Assembly (NCBI RefSeq): GCF_001647715.1
Contig: NZ_CP015600.1
Location: 1,302,001 to 1,366,000 of the forward strand
DNA from: Pseudomonas antarctica
GTDB taxonomy: Bacteria; Pseudomonadota; Gammaproteobacteria; Pseudomonadales; Pseudomonadaceae
Direction of reading: 5' to 3'
Length of the DNA: 64,000 nucleotides
The notes below the pieces were generated by a model. The model was not told the DNA's origin. It did no database searches and saw nothing but the letters and a program-made list of their open reading frames with translations. This document shows, piece by piece, positions 38,097-48,235 of the stretch (position 1 is the stretch's first letter; each line of letters begins with the position of its first letter). The position numbers and the translations under genes were made by a program.

Positions 38097-38729
38097 ATGA
38101 ATAAAGTGCTGATCGTGGATGATCATCCCGTCATTCGTCTTGCTGTGCGCATGCTAATGGAACGTCATGGTTATGAAGTCGTTGCCGAGACTGATAACGG
38201 CGTCGATGCGTTGCAACTTGCACGGGAACATGTGCCAGACATTGTCATACTGGATATCGGGATACCCAAGCTTGATGGGCTGGAAGTTATTTGTCGCCTG
38301 GCGTCTACCAAGCAGCCTGCGCCCGTCAAGGTGCTGGTGCTGACATCTCAGGCGCCCGGCCATTTTTCGATGCGCTGCATGCAGGCGGGGGCGGCTGGCT
38401 ACGTATGCAAGCAACAGGATCTAACCGAGTTGTTGAGCGCCATCAAGGCGGTCCTCTCCGGCTACAGCTATTTCCCTAACCAGGCGCTCAACTCGGTCCG
38501 CTCCACCATGGGCAATGCCAGCGAAGCGGACATGGTCGAGCGCTTGTCGGGTCGCGAGATGATGGTGTTGCAGCAACTGGCCCGTGGCAAAACCAACAAG
38601 GAGATCGCAGACGGTATGTTCCTGAGCAACAAAACCGTCAGTACCTACAAGACTCGTCTGTTGCTCAAGCTCAATGCGCGTTCGCTCGTGGATCTGATCG
38701 AACTGGCCCAGCGCAACGGCCTCGTGTAG
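38097..38729 (+). CDS. NarL/FixJ-type response regulator (EvgA/RocA-like)
   Basis: A 210-residue two-domain regulator. The receiver has Asp53 (IVILDIGIPKLDG) and Lys104-equivalent chemistry in YVCKQQD. The C-terminal LuxR-type HTH spans about 145-205 (LARGKTNKEIADGMFLSNKTVSTYKTRLL). It is closest in feel to the BvgA/EvgA and RocA1 group that works with large unorthodox kinases. No kinase is adjacent, so it is an orphan here. The start may be ATG 38097 or TTG 38085; neither has a strong ribosome binding site. Confidence 0.8.
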   Translation: MNKVLIVDDHPVIRLAVRMLMERHGYEVVAETDNGVDALQLAREHVPDIVILDIGIPKLDGLEVICRLASTKQPAPVKVLVLTSQAPGHFSMRCMQAGAAGYVCKQQDLTELLSAIKAVLSGYSYFPNQALNSVRSTMGNASEADMVERLSGREMMVLQQLARGKTNKEIADGMFLSNKTVSTYKTRLLLKLNARSLVDLIELAQRNGLV

Positions 38730-38768
38730 GGCGGGTGCCATTGCGCACCGAGCTAGAACCACCGGCAG

Positions 38769-38794
38769 AAAAAAGCCTCCGTCAGGGAGGCTTC
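38769..38794 (-). terminator. Terminator of the PA3496-like gene
   Basis: AAGCCTCC-GTCA-GGGAGGCTT with six Ts on the minus strand lies just after the small gene at 38813. It may also stop transcripts of the response regulator. Confidence 0.82.
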
Positions 38795-38812
38795 CGGTCG
38801 TCAACGGGTCGA

Positions 38813-38995
38813 TCAGAGATCGAAGTCGTAATCGGCCAGTTGTTTTTGCAAGCGTCGCTCTTCCAGAAGGTTATCGATAGTGCGGCGTTTGCTCAAATTG
38901 GTCTTGGCCACCTCTGCAACAGGTGCGTCTCCATCGTCGTCCGACTCTGCAACGAGGTCGTCGTCTACATCCAGTTGTTCTTTGCCAGTGCTCAT
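38813..38995 (-). CDS. PA3496-like small protein
   Basis: A 60-residue protein matching the small family seen beside nth in Pseudomonas (PA3496 in P. aeruginosa), annotated elsewhere as a putative envelope-integrity protein. The first half is acidic (DVDDDLVAESDDDGD). The second half is a conserved basic helix (KTNLSKRRTIDNLLEERRL) ending DYDFDL. No membrane segment or signal peptide is seen. The function is not established. Confidence 0.75.
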   Translation of the reverse strand: MSTGKEQLDVDDDLVAESDDDGDAPVAEVAKTNLSKRRTIDNLLEERRLQKQLADYDFDL

Positions 38996-39102
38996 AAGGT
39001 TAACTCCAGGCTAAGACTGCCGTTGGCGCTCCTTATAACGATAATCCATGAACGGGTAAAAAAGATTTTTTCAATCGACTGATCGAGAAAACCAATGATC
39101 CC

Positions 39103-39741
39103 TCAATCGTCGGACGTCTTGTCCTTGTATTCGCACAGGTCTTCGATACGGCAGCTGCCACAGCGGGGTTTGCGGGCCTGACAAACGTAGCGCCCGTGAA
39201 GAATCAACCAGTGGTGGGAGTCGAGCAAATATGGCTTGGGCACGAACTTCATCAGCTGCTTTTCTACCTCCACCACATTCTTGCCGCGGGCGATGCCGGT
39301 TCGGTTGCTGACGCGAAAGATATGGGTGTCCACCGCCATGGTCAGCTGCCGAAACGCGGTATTGAGCACGACATTGGCGGTTTTGCGACCCACGCCGGGG
39401 AGTGCTTCCAGGGCTTCGCGAGTTTGTGGCACTTCGCTGCCATGCAACTCCACCAGCAGGCGGCAGGTTTCGATGACGTTCTTGGCCTTGCTGTTGTACA
39501 GGCCGATGGTCTTGATGTACTCCGACAAACCTTCCACGCCCAAGGCGTAAATGGCCTCAGGCGTGTTGGCCACCGGGTAAAGCCTGGCCGTAGCCTTGTT
39601 AACGCCCACGTCAGTGGATTGGGCCGACAAGATCACCGCAATCAACAACTCGAACGGCGAAGAGTAGGCCAGTTCGGTTTTGGGCTCCGGATTGTCTTCG
39701 TGAAACCTGCGGAAAATTTCCAGGCGTTTTGCGGCGTTCAT
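39103..39741 (-). CDS. nth: Endonuclease III
   Basis: A 212-residue DNA glycosylase/AP lyase that removes oxidised pyrimidines. The helix-hairpin-helix LPGVGRKTA holds catalytic Lys120, and Asp138 lies in AVDTHIFRV. The 4Fe-4S cluster uses Cys187, Cys194, Cys197 and Cys203. It is downstream of rnfB, and the nth-rnf linkage is conserved in gamma-proteobacteria. Confidence 0.95.
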   Translation of the reverse strand: MNAAKRLEIFRRFHEDNPEPKTELAYSSPFELLIAVILSAQSTDVGVNKATARLYPVANTPEAIYALGVEGLSEYIKTIGLYNSKAKNVIETCRLLVELHGSEVPQTREALEALPGVGRKTANVVLNTAFRQLTMAVDTHIFRVSNRTGIARGKNVVEVEKQLMKFVPKPYLLDSHHWLILHGRYVCQARKPRCGSCRIEDLCEYKDKTSDD

Positions 39742-39843
39742 GGGGCAGGCGTTTCCTTGCAGGCGGTCAACGTGGTTTTCAAATTAGGCGCAGGCTTTGC
39801 AGGATAAACCATCGCCAGCACAGCCGGCAGCGCCTGTGGCCGA

Positions 39844-41007
39844 TCAGGCGCCGCTATGGGCGTCCACTTGGCGCTGTGCATCATCCAGCTTGCGTTGTGC
39901 GGCTTTCAGTTCATCTGCGCTGACGTCCGCTTGGCGTTGTAACTTGCTCACATCGGCCCGGGCATAAGCCAGGGCGGTTTTCAGCTGACGCAGTTCGGCG
40001 TCGATGGGGCGTTTTTCCACGCGCTGCAAGGCTGGCCGGGGTTGCTCACTGCCAGCTTCGGCGTCATGCAAGGCTTGCTCTGCGCTGGACAGCGCGGCGC
40101 TCAAGGTTGCCAGTTGCTGTTCGTCAGCGTTCAGGTCCTGCGCTTTTTTCAGTTCGGCGCGACGCATGGCAAGCTGGATTTTGGCGCGTTTGAGCGCCGG
40201 GTCTTTTTGTGGCGGCAGGGGCGCCGGGCTGCTCACTTCCAGGGTTGCAAGTGCCTGCTCTGCCGCTTCGAACTGCTGTTGCAGGACGATCAACTGCGAC
40301 TGTTGCTCAAACGTCGGTGGGTGACCAAACGCCTTCAAGGACTTGTGCAACTGGGCACGACTCATTGCGACAGTGATTTTGGCTTTCTTGACCGCCGCAT
40401 CCCTGGCCGCTTGAGCGGTATCAGCCTGTACGGGCGCAACCGGCGTTGAGCGCTTGGCCCGTGCCAGTCGTTCGGCGAGCTTGTGCGCTTCTTCCCGTTG
40501 CAGGCGCGCACTGCGTTGTTCATAGCGTCGCCGCGCCCGGTCGCGCTTGAGGCCACGTTCCTGGCGTTGGTGATCATCAGCCGCCAGGCCGCCCACAATC
40601 GGCACCACATTGGCCGCAGGGCGCATCTCGATGCAGTCGACAGGGCAGGGCGCGACACACAGGTCGCAACCTGTGCACTCATCCATGATGACGGTGTGCA
40701 TGAACTTGGCGGCGCCGACAATCGCATCCACCGGGCAAGCCTGGATGCATTTGGTGCAGCCGATGCACTCGGCTTCGCGAATATAGGCGACTTGTGCTGG
40801 GGCCTCGCCTCGGCTGGTGTCCAGTTCCAGCACCGGCACACGTAGCAATTGTGCAAGTCCTGCGATGGTTTCCTGCCCACCGGGCGGGCACTTGTTGATC
40901 GCCTCGCCAAGCGCGATGCCCTCGGCGTAAGGCTTGCAGCCCGGGTGCCCACACTTGCCGCATTGGGTCTGCGGCAGCAGCGCGTCGATACGTTGAATCA
41001 GAGTCAT
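39844..41007 (-). CDS. rnfB: RnfB-like ferredoxin, soluble, with C-terminal repeats
   Basis: A 387-residue RnfB-type iron-sulfur protein. A first 4Fe-4S site uses Cys16, Cys19, Cys24 and Cys40. Two ferredoxin clusters use Cys81/84/87/91 and Cys111/114/117/121. The N-terminal membrane anchor of classical RnfB is absent: the ATG at 41007 gives [20 protein letters not shown], and upstream codons do not encode a hydrophobic helix. After residue 130 comes a long charged Ala/Gln/Lys-rich helical tail with three related units ([42 protein letters not shown]). No other rnf gene is present beside it. Confidence 0.85.
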   Translation of the reverse strand: MTLIQRIDALLPQTQCGKCGHPGCKPYAEGIALGEAINKCPPGGQETIAGLAQLLRVPVLELDTSRGEAPAQVAYIREAECIGCTKCIQACPVDAIVGAAKFMHTVIMDECTGCDLCVAPCPVDCIEMRPAANVVPIVGGLAADDHQRQERGLKRDRARRRYEQRSARLQREEAHKLAERLARAKRSTPVAPVQADTAQAARDAAVKKAKITVAMSRAQLHKSLKAFGHPPTFEQQSQLIVLQQQFEAAEQALATLEVSSPAPLPPQKDPALKRAKIQLAMRRAELKKAQDLNADEQQLATLSAALSSAEQALHDAEAGSEQPRPALQRVEKRPIDAELRQLKTALAYARADVSKLQRQADVSADELKAAQRKLDDAQRQVDAHSGA

Positions 41008-41065
41008 GAGGGAATCACTGGCATGCCGGTTAAGCAAACAGGGCCTGTTGTGGTGGGCAGGCCTG

Positions 41066-41202
41066 TCGTGGCGAGCGGGCTTGCCCCGCGTAGGGCTGCG
41101 AAGCGGCCCTACTGAGGGCCGCTGCATTTTACACCGATGGAACCGGGTGCCCGGTTTAGGGCTGCTGGGTGCCACAGCGCGGGGCAAGCCCGCCCGTCAC
41201 AA
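41066..41202. repeat. Second-family REP pair
   Basis: GTCGTGGCGAGCGGGCTTGCCC and GGGGCAAGCCCGCCCGTCACA form an inverted pair about 100 bases apart between rnfB and metG. Core sequence and flanks differ from the GTGGGAGC elements elsewhere in this window. An inner stem (AGGGC...GCCCT) is visible. Confidence 0.75.
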
Positions 41203-41223
41203 CAGCCTTCTCACCACACCGTA

Positions 41224-43275
41224 TTACTTGATGCGTTGACCCGGCTTGGCGCCGCTGTCCGGGCTCAGCAAGTAGATTTCTTCGCCGCCAGGGCCAGCCG
41301 CCATCACCATGCCTTCGGAAATGCCGAACTTCATTTTCCGTGGTTTGAGGTTGGCGATCATCATGGTCAGGCGACCATCGAGCTTGGACGGGTCTGGATA
41401 AGCACTTTTGATCCCGGAGAACACGTTGCGTTGCTCGCCACCGAGGTCGAGGGTGAGGCGCAGCAGCTTGTCGGCCCCTTCCACGGCTTCGGCCTTGACG
41501 ATCAGCGCGACACGCAGGTCCACGGCGGCAAAGGCGTCGAAATCGATTTCCGCGGAAATCGGGTCCTTGGCCAATTCACCATTGCCGGCCGGTGCCGCTT
41601 CGCCGGTATCGGTCTGGCTGGCGACCAGGTCTTCTTTCGAAGCGTCGGTCATGGCCTGGACTTTCACTGGGTCGATACGGGTCATCAACGGCTTGAACTC
41701 GTTCAACTGATGGTTGCTGAGCAAGGTGGCGTGGTCGTTCCAGACCAGCGGTGCAACGTTGAGGAACGCCTCGGCATCGGCGGCCAGTAACGGCAGCACC
41801 GGTTTGAGGAAGATCACCAACTGGCGGAACAGGTTGACGCCCGTGGCGCAAATAGCCTGGACTTCAGCCTGCTTGCCTTCCTGCTTGTTCAGCGACCACG
41901 GGGCCTTGTCGGCGATCCAGGCGTTGGCGCGGTCGGCCAGGCCCATGATCTCGCGCATGGCGCGGGCAAAGTCGCGGGCTTCATAGGCGTCGGCAATGCT
42001 TGGCGCGGCAGCCAGGAACGCCTCGGTCAGCTCCGGTGCGGCGTTTTCGGCCACCAGCAGGCCGGCATTACCCTTATGGATAAACCCGGCGCAACGGCTG
42101 GCGATGTTGACGACTTTGCCGACCAGATCCGAGTTGACCTTCTGTACGAAGTCTTCCAGGTTCAGGTCCAGGTCGTCGACGCCACGGCCCAGTTTGGACG
42201 CGTAGTAGTAGCGCAGGTATTCCGGCGACAGGTGGTCCAGGTACGTGCGTGCCTTGATAAAGGTGCCACGGGACTTGGACATCTTCTGGCCGTTGACCGT
42301 CAGGTAGCCGTGAACGGCAATGCCGGTCGGTTTGCGGTAGCCCGAACCTTCAAGCATCGCCGGCCAGAACAGGGCGTGGAAGTTGACGATGTCCTTGCCG
42401 ATGAAGTGGTACAGCTCGGCGGTGGAGTCCTTGGCCCAGAAGGCATCGAAGTCCAGCTCCGGCGTGCGGTCGCACAAGTTCTTGAAACTGGCCATGTAGC
42501 CGATAGGCGCGTCCAGCCATACATAGAAGTACTTGCCTGGCTCGTCCGGGATCTCGAAACCGAAGTACGGTGCATCGCGGGAAATGTCCCACTGTTGCAG
42601 GCCGGCATCCAGCCATTCGGCGATCTTGTTGGCCACGGCGTCCTGCAGGGTGCCGCTGCGGGTCCAGGTTTGCAGCATCTGCTGGAAATCCGGGAGCTTG
42701 AAGAAGAAGTGCTGGGAATCCTTGAGCACCGGGATGGCGCCGGAGATAGCCGACCGCGGGTTCTTCAGGTCAGTCGGTGCGTAGGTGGCACCGCACTTCT
42801 CGCAGTTGTCGCCGTACTGGTCTTCAGTGCCGCATTTAGGGCAGGTGCCCTTGATGAAGCGGTCGGCCAGGAACATTTTCTTTTCCGGGTCGAAATACTG
42901 CGTGATCGAACGCGTGGTAATGTGCCCGGCGTCGCGCAAGCGCGTGTAGATCTGGCTCGACAGCTCGCGGTTTTCGTCGGAGTGGGTCGAGTGGAAGTTG
43001 TCGAAATCCACCAGGAACTCGGCAAAGTCGGCGCTGTGTTCAGCCTGCACATTGGCGATCAGTTGTTCCGGGGTGATCCCTTCCTTTTCGGCGCGCAACA
43101 TGATGGCCGAACCGTGGGCGTCGTCCGCGCAGACATAAATGCATTGATTGCCGCGATGCTTCTGGAAGCGCACCCACATATCGGTCTGGATGTACTCAAG
43201 CATATGGCCAAGATGGATGGAACCATTGGCATAGGGCAGGGCGCTGGTGACGAGGATCTTGCGTGGCTCGGACAT
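41224..43275 (-). CDS. metG: Methionyl-tRNA synthetase
   Basis: A 683-residue class I synthetase. The HIGH motif appears as HLGH in [15 protein letters not shown] near residue 21. KMSKS is near 335 ([11 protein letters not shown]), and a zinc knuckle lies in [20 protein letters not shown]-terminal tRNA-binding OB domain (about 580-683) makes it the dimeric E. coli-like form. It is divergent from apbC. Confidence 0.96.
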   Translation of the reverse strand: MSEPRKILVTSALPYANGSIHLGHMLEYIQTDMWVRFQKHRGNQCIYVCADDAHGSAIMLRAEKEGITPEQLIANVQAEHSADFAEFLVDFDNFHSTHSDENRELSSQIYTRLRDAGHITTRSITQYFDPEKKMFLADRFIKGTCPKCGTEDQYGDNCEKCGATYAPTDLKNPRSAISGAIPVLKDSQHFFFKLPDFQQMLQTWTRSGTLQDAVANKIAEWLDAGLQQWDISRDAPYFGFEIPDEPGKYFYVWLDAPIGYMASFKNLCDRTPELDFDAFWAKDSTAELYHFIGKDIVNFHALFWPAMLEGSGYRKPTGIAVHGYLTVNGQKMSKSRGTFIKARTYLDHLSPEYLRYYYASKLGRGVDDLDLNLEDFVQKVNSDLVGKVVNIASRCAGFIHKGNAGLLVAENAAPELTEAFLAAAPSIADAYEARDFARAMREIMGLADRANAWIADKAPWSLNKQEGKQAEVQAICATGVNLFRQLVIFLKPVLPLLAADAEAFLNVAPLVWNDHATLLSNHQLNEFKPLMTRIDPVKVQAMTDASKEDLVASQTDTGEAAPAGNGELAKDPISAEIDFDAFAAVDLRVALIVKAEAVEGADKLLRLTLDLGGEQRNVFSGIKSAYPDPSKLDGRLTMMIANLKPRKMKFGISEGMVMAAGPGGEEIYLLSPDSGAKPGQRIK

Positions 43276-43448
43276 GGGGCTCGGCTACTTGATGAAACGG
43301 AGGTCGGCCACTATAAAGCGCCGGGAAATATATTTCACCCCGTGGTGCTGTTTCTGAATCTTCCCAGGCCTGCGAAAGCATGCCGTTGGGCGGCCGGAAC
43401 GGTTAGGATAGCCGCCTGTTTCAGCCAGTCTTTTTTCGGGAGTAGCCC

Positions 43449-44543
43449 ATGAGCGCCGTCAATCGCGCAGCGGTGGAAGCCGTTCTTCGCCAATACACCG
43501 ACCCCTATTTGAACCAGGACCCGGTCACTGCCGGCTGTGTACGAGCCATCGAGGTCCAGGGCGACCAGGTCTCGGTCCAGTTGGAACTGGGCTATGCCGC
43601 AGGCCTGTTCAAGAGCGGCTGGTCGCAGATGCTGCAAATGGCCATCGAGGGCCTGGACGGGGTGCGTTCGGCCAAGGTCGACATTCAGTGCGTGATCGCC
43701 CCTCACAAGGCTCAGGCGCAGATCCCGGGCTTGGCCAACGTTAAGAACGTGGTGGCGGTGGCGTCCGGCAAGGGCGGTGTGGGTAAGTCCACCACGGCGG
43801 CTAACCTGGCGCTGGCCCTGGCCCGTGAAGGGGCCCGCGTGGGCATTCTCGACGCCGACATCTATGGCCCAAGCCAAGGCGTGATGTTCGGCATCGCCGA
43901 AGGCACCCGACCGAAGGTCAAGGACCAGAAATGGTTCGTGCCGATCGAGTCGATGGGCGTGGAGGTCATGTCCATGGCCTTCCTTACCGATGACAACACG
44001 CCGATGGTCTGGCGCGGGCCGATGGTCTCCGGTGCGTTGCTGCAATTGGTCACCCAGACCGCCTGGGGTGACCTGGATTACCTGGTGATCGACATGCCGC
44101 CTGGCACCGGTGATATCCAATTGACCCTGGCGCAGAAAGTCCCGGTGGCCGGTTCGGTAATCGTGACTACGCCGCAGGACCTGGCACTGCTCGACGCGAA
44201 GAAAGGCGTCGAGATGTTCCGCAAGGTCAACATCCCGGTGCTGGGCGTCGTGGAAAACATGGCGGTACACATTTGCTCCAACTGCGGGCACGCCGAGCAC
44301 CTGTTTGGCGAAGGCGGTGGCGAGAAGCTGGCGACCCAGTATGGCGTCGAATTGCTCGCCTCGTTGCCGTTGGCGATGGAGATTCGTGAACAGGCCGACG
44401 GCGGCAAGCCCACCGTGGCGGCCGAGCCCGATGGGCCGATCGCTATGATTTACCAGGAGCTGGCGCGTCACGTCGGCGCGCGGATCGTCCTGCAGGAAGC
44501 GGCGGCACCGGCGATGCCGACCATTACGGTCAGCGACGACTGA
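43449..44543 (+). CDS. apbC: Iron-sulfur cluster carrier ApbC/Mrp
   Basis: A 364-residue P-loop ATPase that binds and transfers 4Fe-4S clusters. An N-terminal DUF59-like domain covers 1-90. The deviant Walker A ASGKGGVGKST lies at about 105-115, and the cluster-binding CSNC near 276. It is divergent from metG, a pairing kept in many gamma-proteobacteria. A terminator follows at 44560. Confidence 0.94.
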   Translation: MSAVNRAAVEAVLRQYTDPYLNQDPVTAGCVRAIEVQGDQVSVQLELGYAAGLFKSGWSQMLQMAIEGLDGVRSAKVDIQCVIAPHKAQAQIPGLANVKNVVAVASGKGGVGKSTTAANLALALAREGARVGILDADIYGPSQGVMFGIAEGTRPKVKDQKWFVPIESMGVEVMSMAFLTDDNTPMVWRGPMVSGALLQLVTQTAWGDLDYLVIDMPPGTGDIQLTLAQKVPVAGSVIVTTPQDLALLDAKKGVEMFRKVNIPVLGVVENMAVHICSNCGHAEHLFGEGGGEKLATQYGVELLASLPLAMEIREQADGGKPTVAAEPDGPIAMIYQELARHVGARIVLQEAAAPAMPTITVSDD

Positions 44544-44559
44544 TCCCGCTGAAGGAAAG

Positions 44560-44587
44560 AAGCCTCGACCTTGTCGGGGCTTTTTTA
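44560..44587 (+). terminator. Terminator of apbC
   Basis: AAGCCTCGAC-CTT-GTCGGGGCTT, with one G-T pair, followed by a T run 17 bases after the apbC stop. Confidence 0.85.
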
Positions 44588-44638
44588 TGCCTATTGATCA
44601 GCCAGCGGTTCTCAATGACCCCTTTACGCAATTGCGCG

Positions 44639-44656
44639 TGTAAGCATTCACTTACT
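44639..44656 (+). promoter_or_regulatory. GacA upstream activating site of rsmZ
   Basis: TGTAAG-CATTCA-CTTACT matches the GacA box TGTAAGN6CTTACA with one mismatch. Its centre lies 181 bases before the inferred rsmZ start, the distance known for Pseudomonas rsmZ. The DNA between (44660-44828) is AT-rich and holds the promoter. Confidence 0.9.
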
Positions 44657-44828
44657 TTTTCGTAAGTGTTTGGTTTTTTTACCGGGCATGGACATCCCGA
44701 AATCTCGAGATATTTTTCTATCTATTTGAAAAGTAACAGTTATTTATACTTGATCAGGCGTTCAACTCTGCCTCTGCGCAGCCTGGATCCCGTTGAACTT
44801 CCCTCGGAACTCTCTAAGATCAGCCCTG

Positions 44829-44958
44829 TGTCCACGGATTGACACAGCCATCAAGGAACGATGGTTAAGGAACGTCGCAGGATGCGATTCATCAGGATGA
44901 TGAAAAGGAATACAGGGACTAGGGAAAAAATGTGGGCGGGTCATACCGCCCCTTTTTT
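44829..44958 (+). ncRNA. rsmZ: RsmZ, Gac/Rsm regulatory small RNA
   Basis: About 130 bases resembling P. fluorescens RsmZ: it starts TGTCCACGGATTGACACA, carries repeated GGA motifs in hairpin loops (ACGGAT, AAGGAA, AAGGAA, CAGGAT, CAGGAT, AAGGAA, then GGGA motifs), and ends in the GGGCGGGTCATACCGCCC terminator with six Ts. RsmZ binds several RsmA/RsmE dimers at once and frees target mRNAs. The upstream GacA box supports direct GacS/GacA control. In P. aeruginosa rsmZ lies between rpoS and fdxA; here fdxA is kept, but the other neighbour is apbC. Confidence 0.93.
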
Positions 44959-44994
44959 CGTCTGCAGGAAAGTGAAACCTACTCCGTAGAAACG

Positions 44995-45020
44995 CAAAAA
45001 GGCCCGCAAAGGGCCTTTTG
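44995..45020 (-). terminator. Terminator of fdxA
   Basis: AAAAGGCCC-GCAAA-GGGCCTTTT forms a palindromic stem with a T run on the minus strand, just after fdxA. Confidence 0.85.
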
Positions 45021-45035
45021 GGAGCAACGACGCTA

Positions 45036-45359
45036 TCAGCGCTCGAGTTGTGCAATCTTACCTTTCTTGCCATCCCAGTCCGCTGCATCGGGCATCGGAT
45101 CTTTACGCTCAGTAATATTCGGCCAGATTTCCGCCAGATCGACGTTCAACTGAATGAATTCCTGCATCTCTGCCGGGACTTCGTCCTCGGAGAAAATAGC
45201 GACGGCCGGGCATTCTGGTTCACACAGGGCGCAGTCGATGCACTCATCCGGGTGGATAACCAGGAAATTCGGGCCTTCGTAGAAGCAGTCCACCGGACAC
45301 ACTTCGACGCAGTCGGTGTACTTGCACTTGATGCAGTTGTCGGTAACGACGAAGGTCAT
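45036..45359 (-). CDS. fdxA: Seven-iron ferredoxin FdxA
   Basis: A 107-residue 3Fe-4S/4Fe-4S ferredoxin of the Azotobacter FdI type. Cysteines at 9, 17 and 50 should hold the 3Fe cluster, and those at 21, 40, 43 and 46 the 4Fe cluster ([19 protein letters not shown]). The C-terminal 45 residues are typical of this class. It lies between rsmZ and mutS as in other pseudomonads. Confidence 0.94.
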   Translation of the reverse strand: MTFVVTDNCIKCKYTDCVEVCPVDCFYEGPNFLVIHPDECIDCALCEPECPAVAIFSEDEVPAEMQEFIQLNVDLAEIWPNITERKDPMPDAADWDGKKGKIAQLER

Positions 45360-45501
45360 TTCTAATTTTCTCCTCAGGCGGCGGCAGCGAAACCCCTTAT
45401 GGTGGGGCTCGCGAGGTTCGGGAGCGATAGTCTGCAGGCCAGGCTAAAAGCCCGCAGCATCCCAAACCGCGCGAGATTCTATCAGCTTGCACGCGTCTGC
45501 G

Positions 45502-48081
45502 TTATATCCGAGTCTTCAGTGCATATAACATTTCGAGCGCTTTGCGTGGCGTCAAGTCGTCCAGGTCAAGCTTGGCCAACTCATCCAGCACCGGATGGGG
45601 CAGGCTGGCGAACATATCGCTTTGATGTGGCGCGCTGGGTTTGTTGCTGGCTTTGGCCGGGCTGGCCACGGCAATCTCGTGGGGTAGCGCGGTTTCTTCC
45701 AGGCGGCTCAGGTGCTCACGGGCACGGGTGATCACCTCGCTCGGCACACCGGCCAACTGCGCCACGGCCAGGCCGTAACTCTGGCTCGCCGGCCCTGGCA
45801 GCACATGGTGCAGGAACACGATGCGCTCGTTGTGCTCGGTGGCGTTGAGGTGCACGTTGGCCACCAACGGTTCGCTTTCCGGCAGTACCGTCAGCTCAAA
45901 ATAGTGCGTGGCAAACAGCGTATAGGCGCGCAGATGCGCCAGACGCTCGGCCGCCGCCCACGCCAGCGACAGGCCGTCGAAGGTGCTGGTGCCGCGACCG
46001 ACTTCGTCCATCAGCACCAGGCTGCGCTCAGTGGCGTTGTGCAAGATGTTGGCGGTTTCGCTCATTTCCACCATAAAGGTCGAACGGCCACCGGCTAGGT
46101 CATCGCTGGAACCGATCCGCGTGAAAATGCGGTCTACCAGAGACAATTCGCAACTGGCCGCCGGCACAAAGCTGCCGATATGCGCCAGCAACACAATCAA
46201 GGCGGTCTGACGCATGTAGGTGGATTTACCGCCCATGTTCGGACCAGTAATCACCAGCATGCGGGTATCGTCGTCCAGCGACAGGTCGTTGGCGACGAAC
46301 GGCGTGGTCAACACCTGCTCCACCACCGGGTGACGCCCTTGCACGATACGCATGCACGGCTCGCTGACAAACCGCGGGCAATTCAAATCAAGGTTCAGCG
46401 CACGCTCGGCCAGGTTGCTCAACACGTCCAGTTCCGCCAGCGCGGCGGCGGTGTCCTGCAACGGCGCCAGGCGGCTGATCAAGTCTTCGAGCAACGCCTC
46501 ATAGAGCATCTTTTCCCGCGCCAGGGCACGGCTCTTGGCTGATAACGCCTTGTCTTCAAACTCTTTGAGTTCCGGCGTGATAAAGCGCTCAGCACCTTTA
46601 AGGGTTTGGCGACGCTGATAGTCGATCGGCGCCGACTCGGCCTGCTTGCTCGGCAACTCAATAAAGTAGCCGTGCACGCGGTTGTAGCCGACCTTCAAGT
46701 TGGCCAGGCCCGTGCGCGCCTTTTCGCGGGCTTCGAGGTCAATCAGGAACTGCCCGGCGTTTTCGCTCAGGGACTGCAGCTCATCCAGTTCGCTGTCGTA
46801 ACCGGTTTTCAGCACGCCGCCGTCACGGATGATCGCCGGCGGGTTATCGATAATGGCCTTTTCCAGCAGCGCTGCGAGGTCCGGGTAAGTGCCGGCCGTC
46901 ACGGCGAGTTGTTGCAGGTGCGGCGTGTCCAGTTCGGTCATCGCCACTTGCAGCTGCGGCAGGGCGCTCAAGGCATCGCGCAGGCGCGCCAGGTCACGGG
47001 GCCGCGCATTGCGCAGGCCGATCCGCGCCAGGATGCGCTCGATATCGCCGATTTCCTTCAGCTGTGGCTGCAGCTTTTCGAAGCGATAGCCATCCAGCAG
47101 GCAAGTAATAGAGGTCTGGCGCGCTTGCAGCACGGTCAGGTCGCGCAAAGGACGGTTGAGCCAGCGGGTCAGCAAGCGGCTGCCCATGGCGGTCTGGCAA
47201 CGGTCGACCACCGATTGCAGCGTGTTATCGCGACCACCGGCCAAATTGGTGTCCAGCTCCAGGTTGCGACGGCTGGCGCCATCGAGCACCACGGTGTCAT
47301 CCAGGCGTTCATGGCGCAGGCTGCGCAAATGCGGCAGGGCGGTGCGCTGGGTTTCCTTGGCATAACCAAGCAGGCACCCGGCAGCGCCGATGGCCAGGGT
47401 CAGGGTTTCGCAGCCGAAACCTTTAAGGTCTTGCACCGAGAATTGCTGGCACAGACTTTTCAGCGCCGAATCACGCTCAAAATCCCACGGCGCGCGACGC
47501 TTGGTCCCACGACGCTTCTCCGCCGGCAAATCCTTTGGCCAGTCGTCCGGAATCAACAACTCCACCGGGTTGATGCGCTCCAGCTCCGCCAGCAGGTTCT
47601 CCCAGCCCTTGATCTCCAGCACGCTGAAATTGCCGCTGGTGATGTCCAGTACCGACAGGCCGAACAAGCGCTCATCGCCCAAAACGGCGGCAATCAAGTT
47701 GTCGCGACGCTCATCCAGCAACGCCTCATCACTCACCGTGCCCGGCGTAATAATGCGCACCACCTGACGTTCTACCGGCCCTTTGCTGGTCGCCGGGTCG
47801 CCGATCTGTTCACAGATCACCACCGACTCACCCAGCTTCACCAGCTTGACCAGATAGCCTTCCAACGAATGGTAAGGAATCCCGCACATCGGAATCGACT
47901 GCCCCGCCGACTGCCCGCGCGCGGTCAAGGTGATGTCCAGCAACTTGGCGGCCTTCTTCGCGTCTTCATAGAAGATCTCGTAGAAGTCGCCCATGCGATA
48001 GAACATCAACTGATCAGGGTGCTGGTTTTTCAGACGCCAGTACTGCTGCATCATTGGGGTGTGGCTGGAAAGGTCGGTCAT
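45502..48081 (-). CDS. mutS: DNA mismatch repair protein MutS
   Basis: An 859-residue mismatch-recognition ATPase. The mismatch-probing FxE motif is Phe33-Tyr-Glu35 (MGDFYEIF). Walker A reads [13 protein letters not shown], Walker [16 protein letters not shown], and the C-terminal helical segment is complete. It is the last backbone gene; foreign DNA starts within about 150 bases upstream of its start codon. The gene itself looks intact, so the insertion should not make the strain a mutator. Confidence 0.96.
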   Translation of the reverse strand: MTDLSSHTPMMQQYWRLKNQHPDQLMFYRMGDFYEIFYEDAKKAAKLLDITLTARGQSAGQSIPMCGIPYHSLEGYLVKLVKLGESVVICEQIGDPATSKGPVERQVVRIITPGTVSDEALLDERRDNLIAAVLGDERLFGLSVLDITSGNFSVLEIKGWENLLAELERINPVELLIPDDWPKDLPAEKRRGTKRRAPWDFERDSALKSLCQQFSVQDLKGFGCETLTLAIGAAGCLLGYAKETQRTALPHLRSLRHERLDDTVVLDGASRRNLELDTNLAGGRDNTLQSVVDRCQTAMGSRLLTRWLNRPLRDLTVLQARQTSITCLLDGYRFEKLQPQLKEIGDIERILARIGLRNARPRDLARLRDALSALPQLQVAMTELDTPHLQQLAVTAGTYPDLAALLEKAIIDNPPAIIRDGGVLKTGYDSELDELQSLSENAGQFLIDLEAREKARTGLANLKVGYNRVHGYFIELPSKQAESAPIDYQRRQTLKGAERFITPELKEFEDKALSAKSRALAREKMLYEALLEDLISRLAPLQDTAAALAELDVLSNLAERALNLDLNCPRFVSEPCMRIVQGRHPVVEQVLTTPFVANDLSLDDDTRMLVITGPNMGGKSTYMRQTALIVLLAHIGSFVPAASCELSLVDRIFTRIGSSDDLAGGRSTFMVEMSETANILHNATERSLVLMDEVGRGTSTFDGLSLAWAAAERLAHLRAYTLFATHYFELTVLPESEPLVANVHLNATEHNERIVFLHHVLPGPASQSYGLAVAQLAGVPSEVITRAREHLSRLEETALPHEIAVASPAKASNKPSAPHQSDMFASLPHPVLDELAKLDLDDLTPRKALEMLYALKTRI

Positions 48082-48235
48082 ACGGGGGGTTCGGCTCTGC
48101 CTGTCTATTTGACGATTAACATCTGTCTAATACTACAGGCAAAACCTTGAGGCTCGCGACCCCGCGCTGGCTACCGGAATGAATTACGGATGCATCATTT
48201 GGGTGATAGCATAAGGCCAACGCCAACCCTTAAGA

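Noticed and set aside
48082..48235. A tRNA or tmRNA gene as integration target
   Set aside because: No cloverleaf or conserved tRNA 3' end could be read in the gap between mutS and the first prophage gene.
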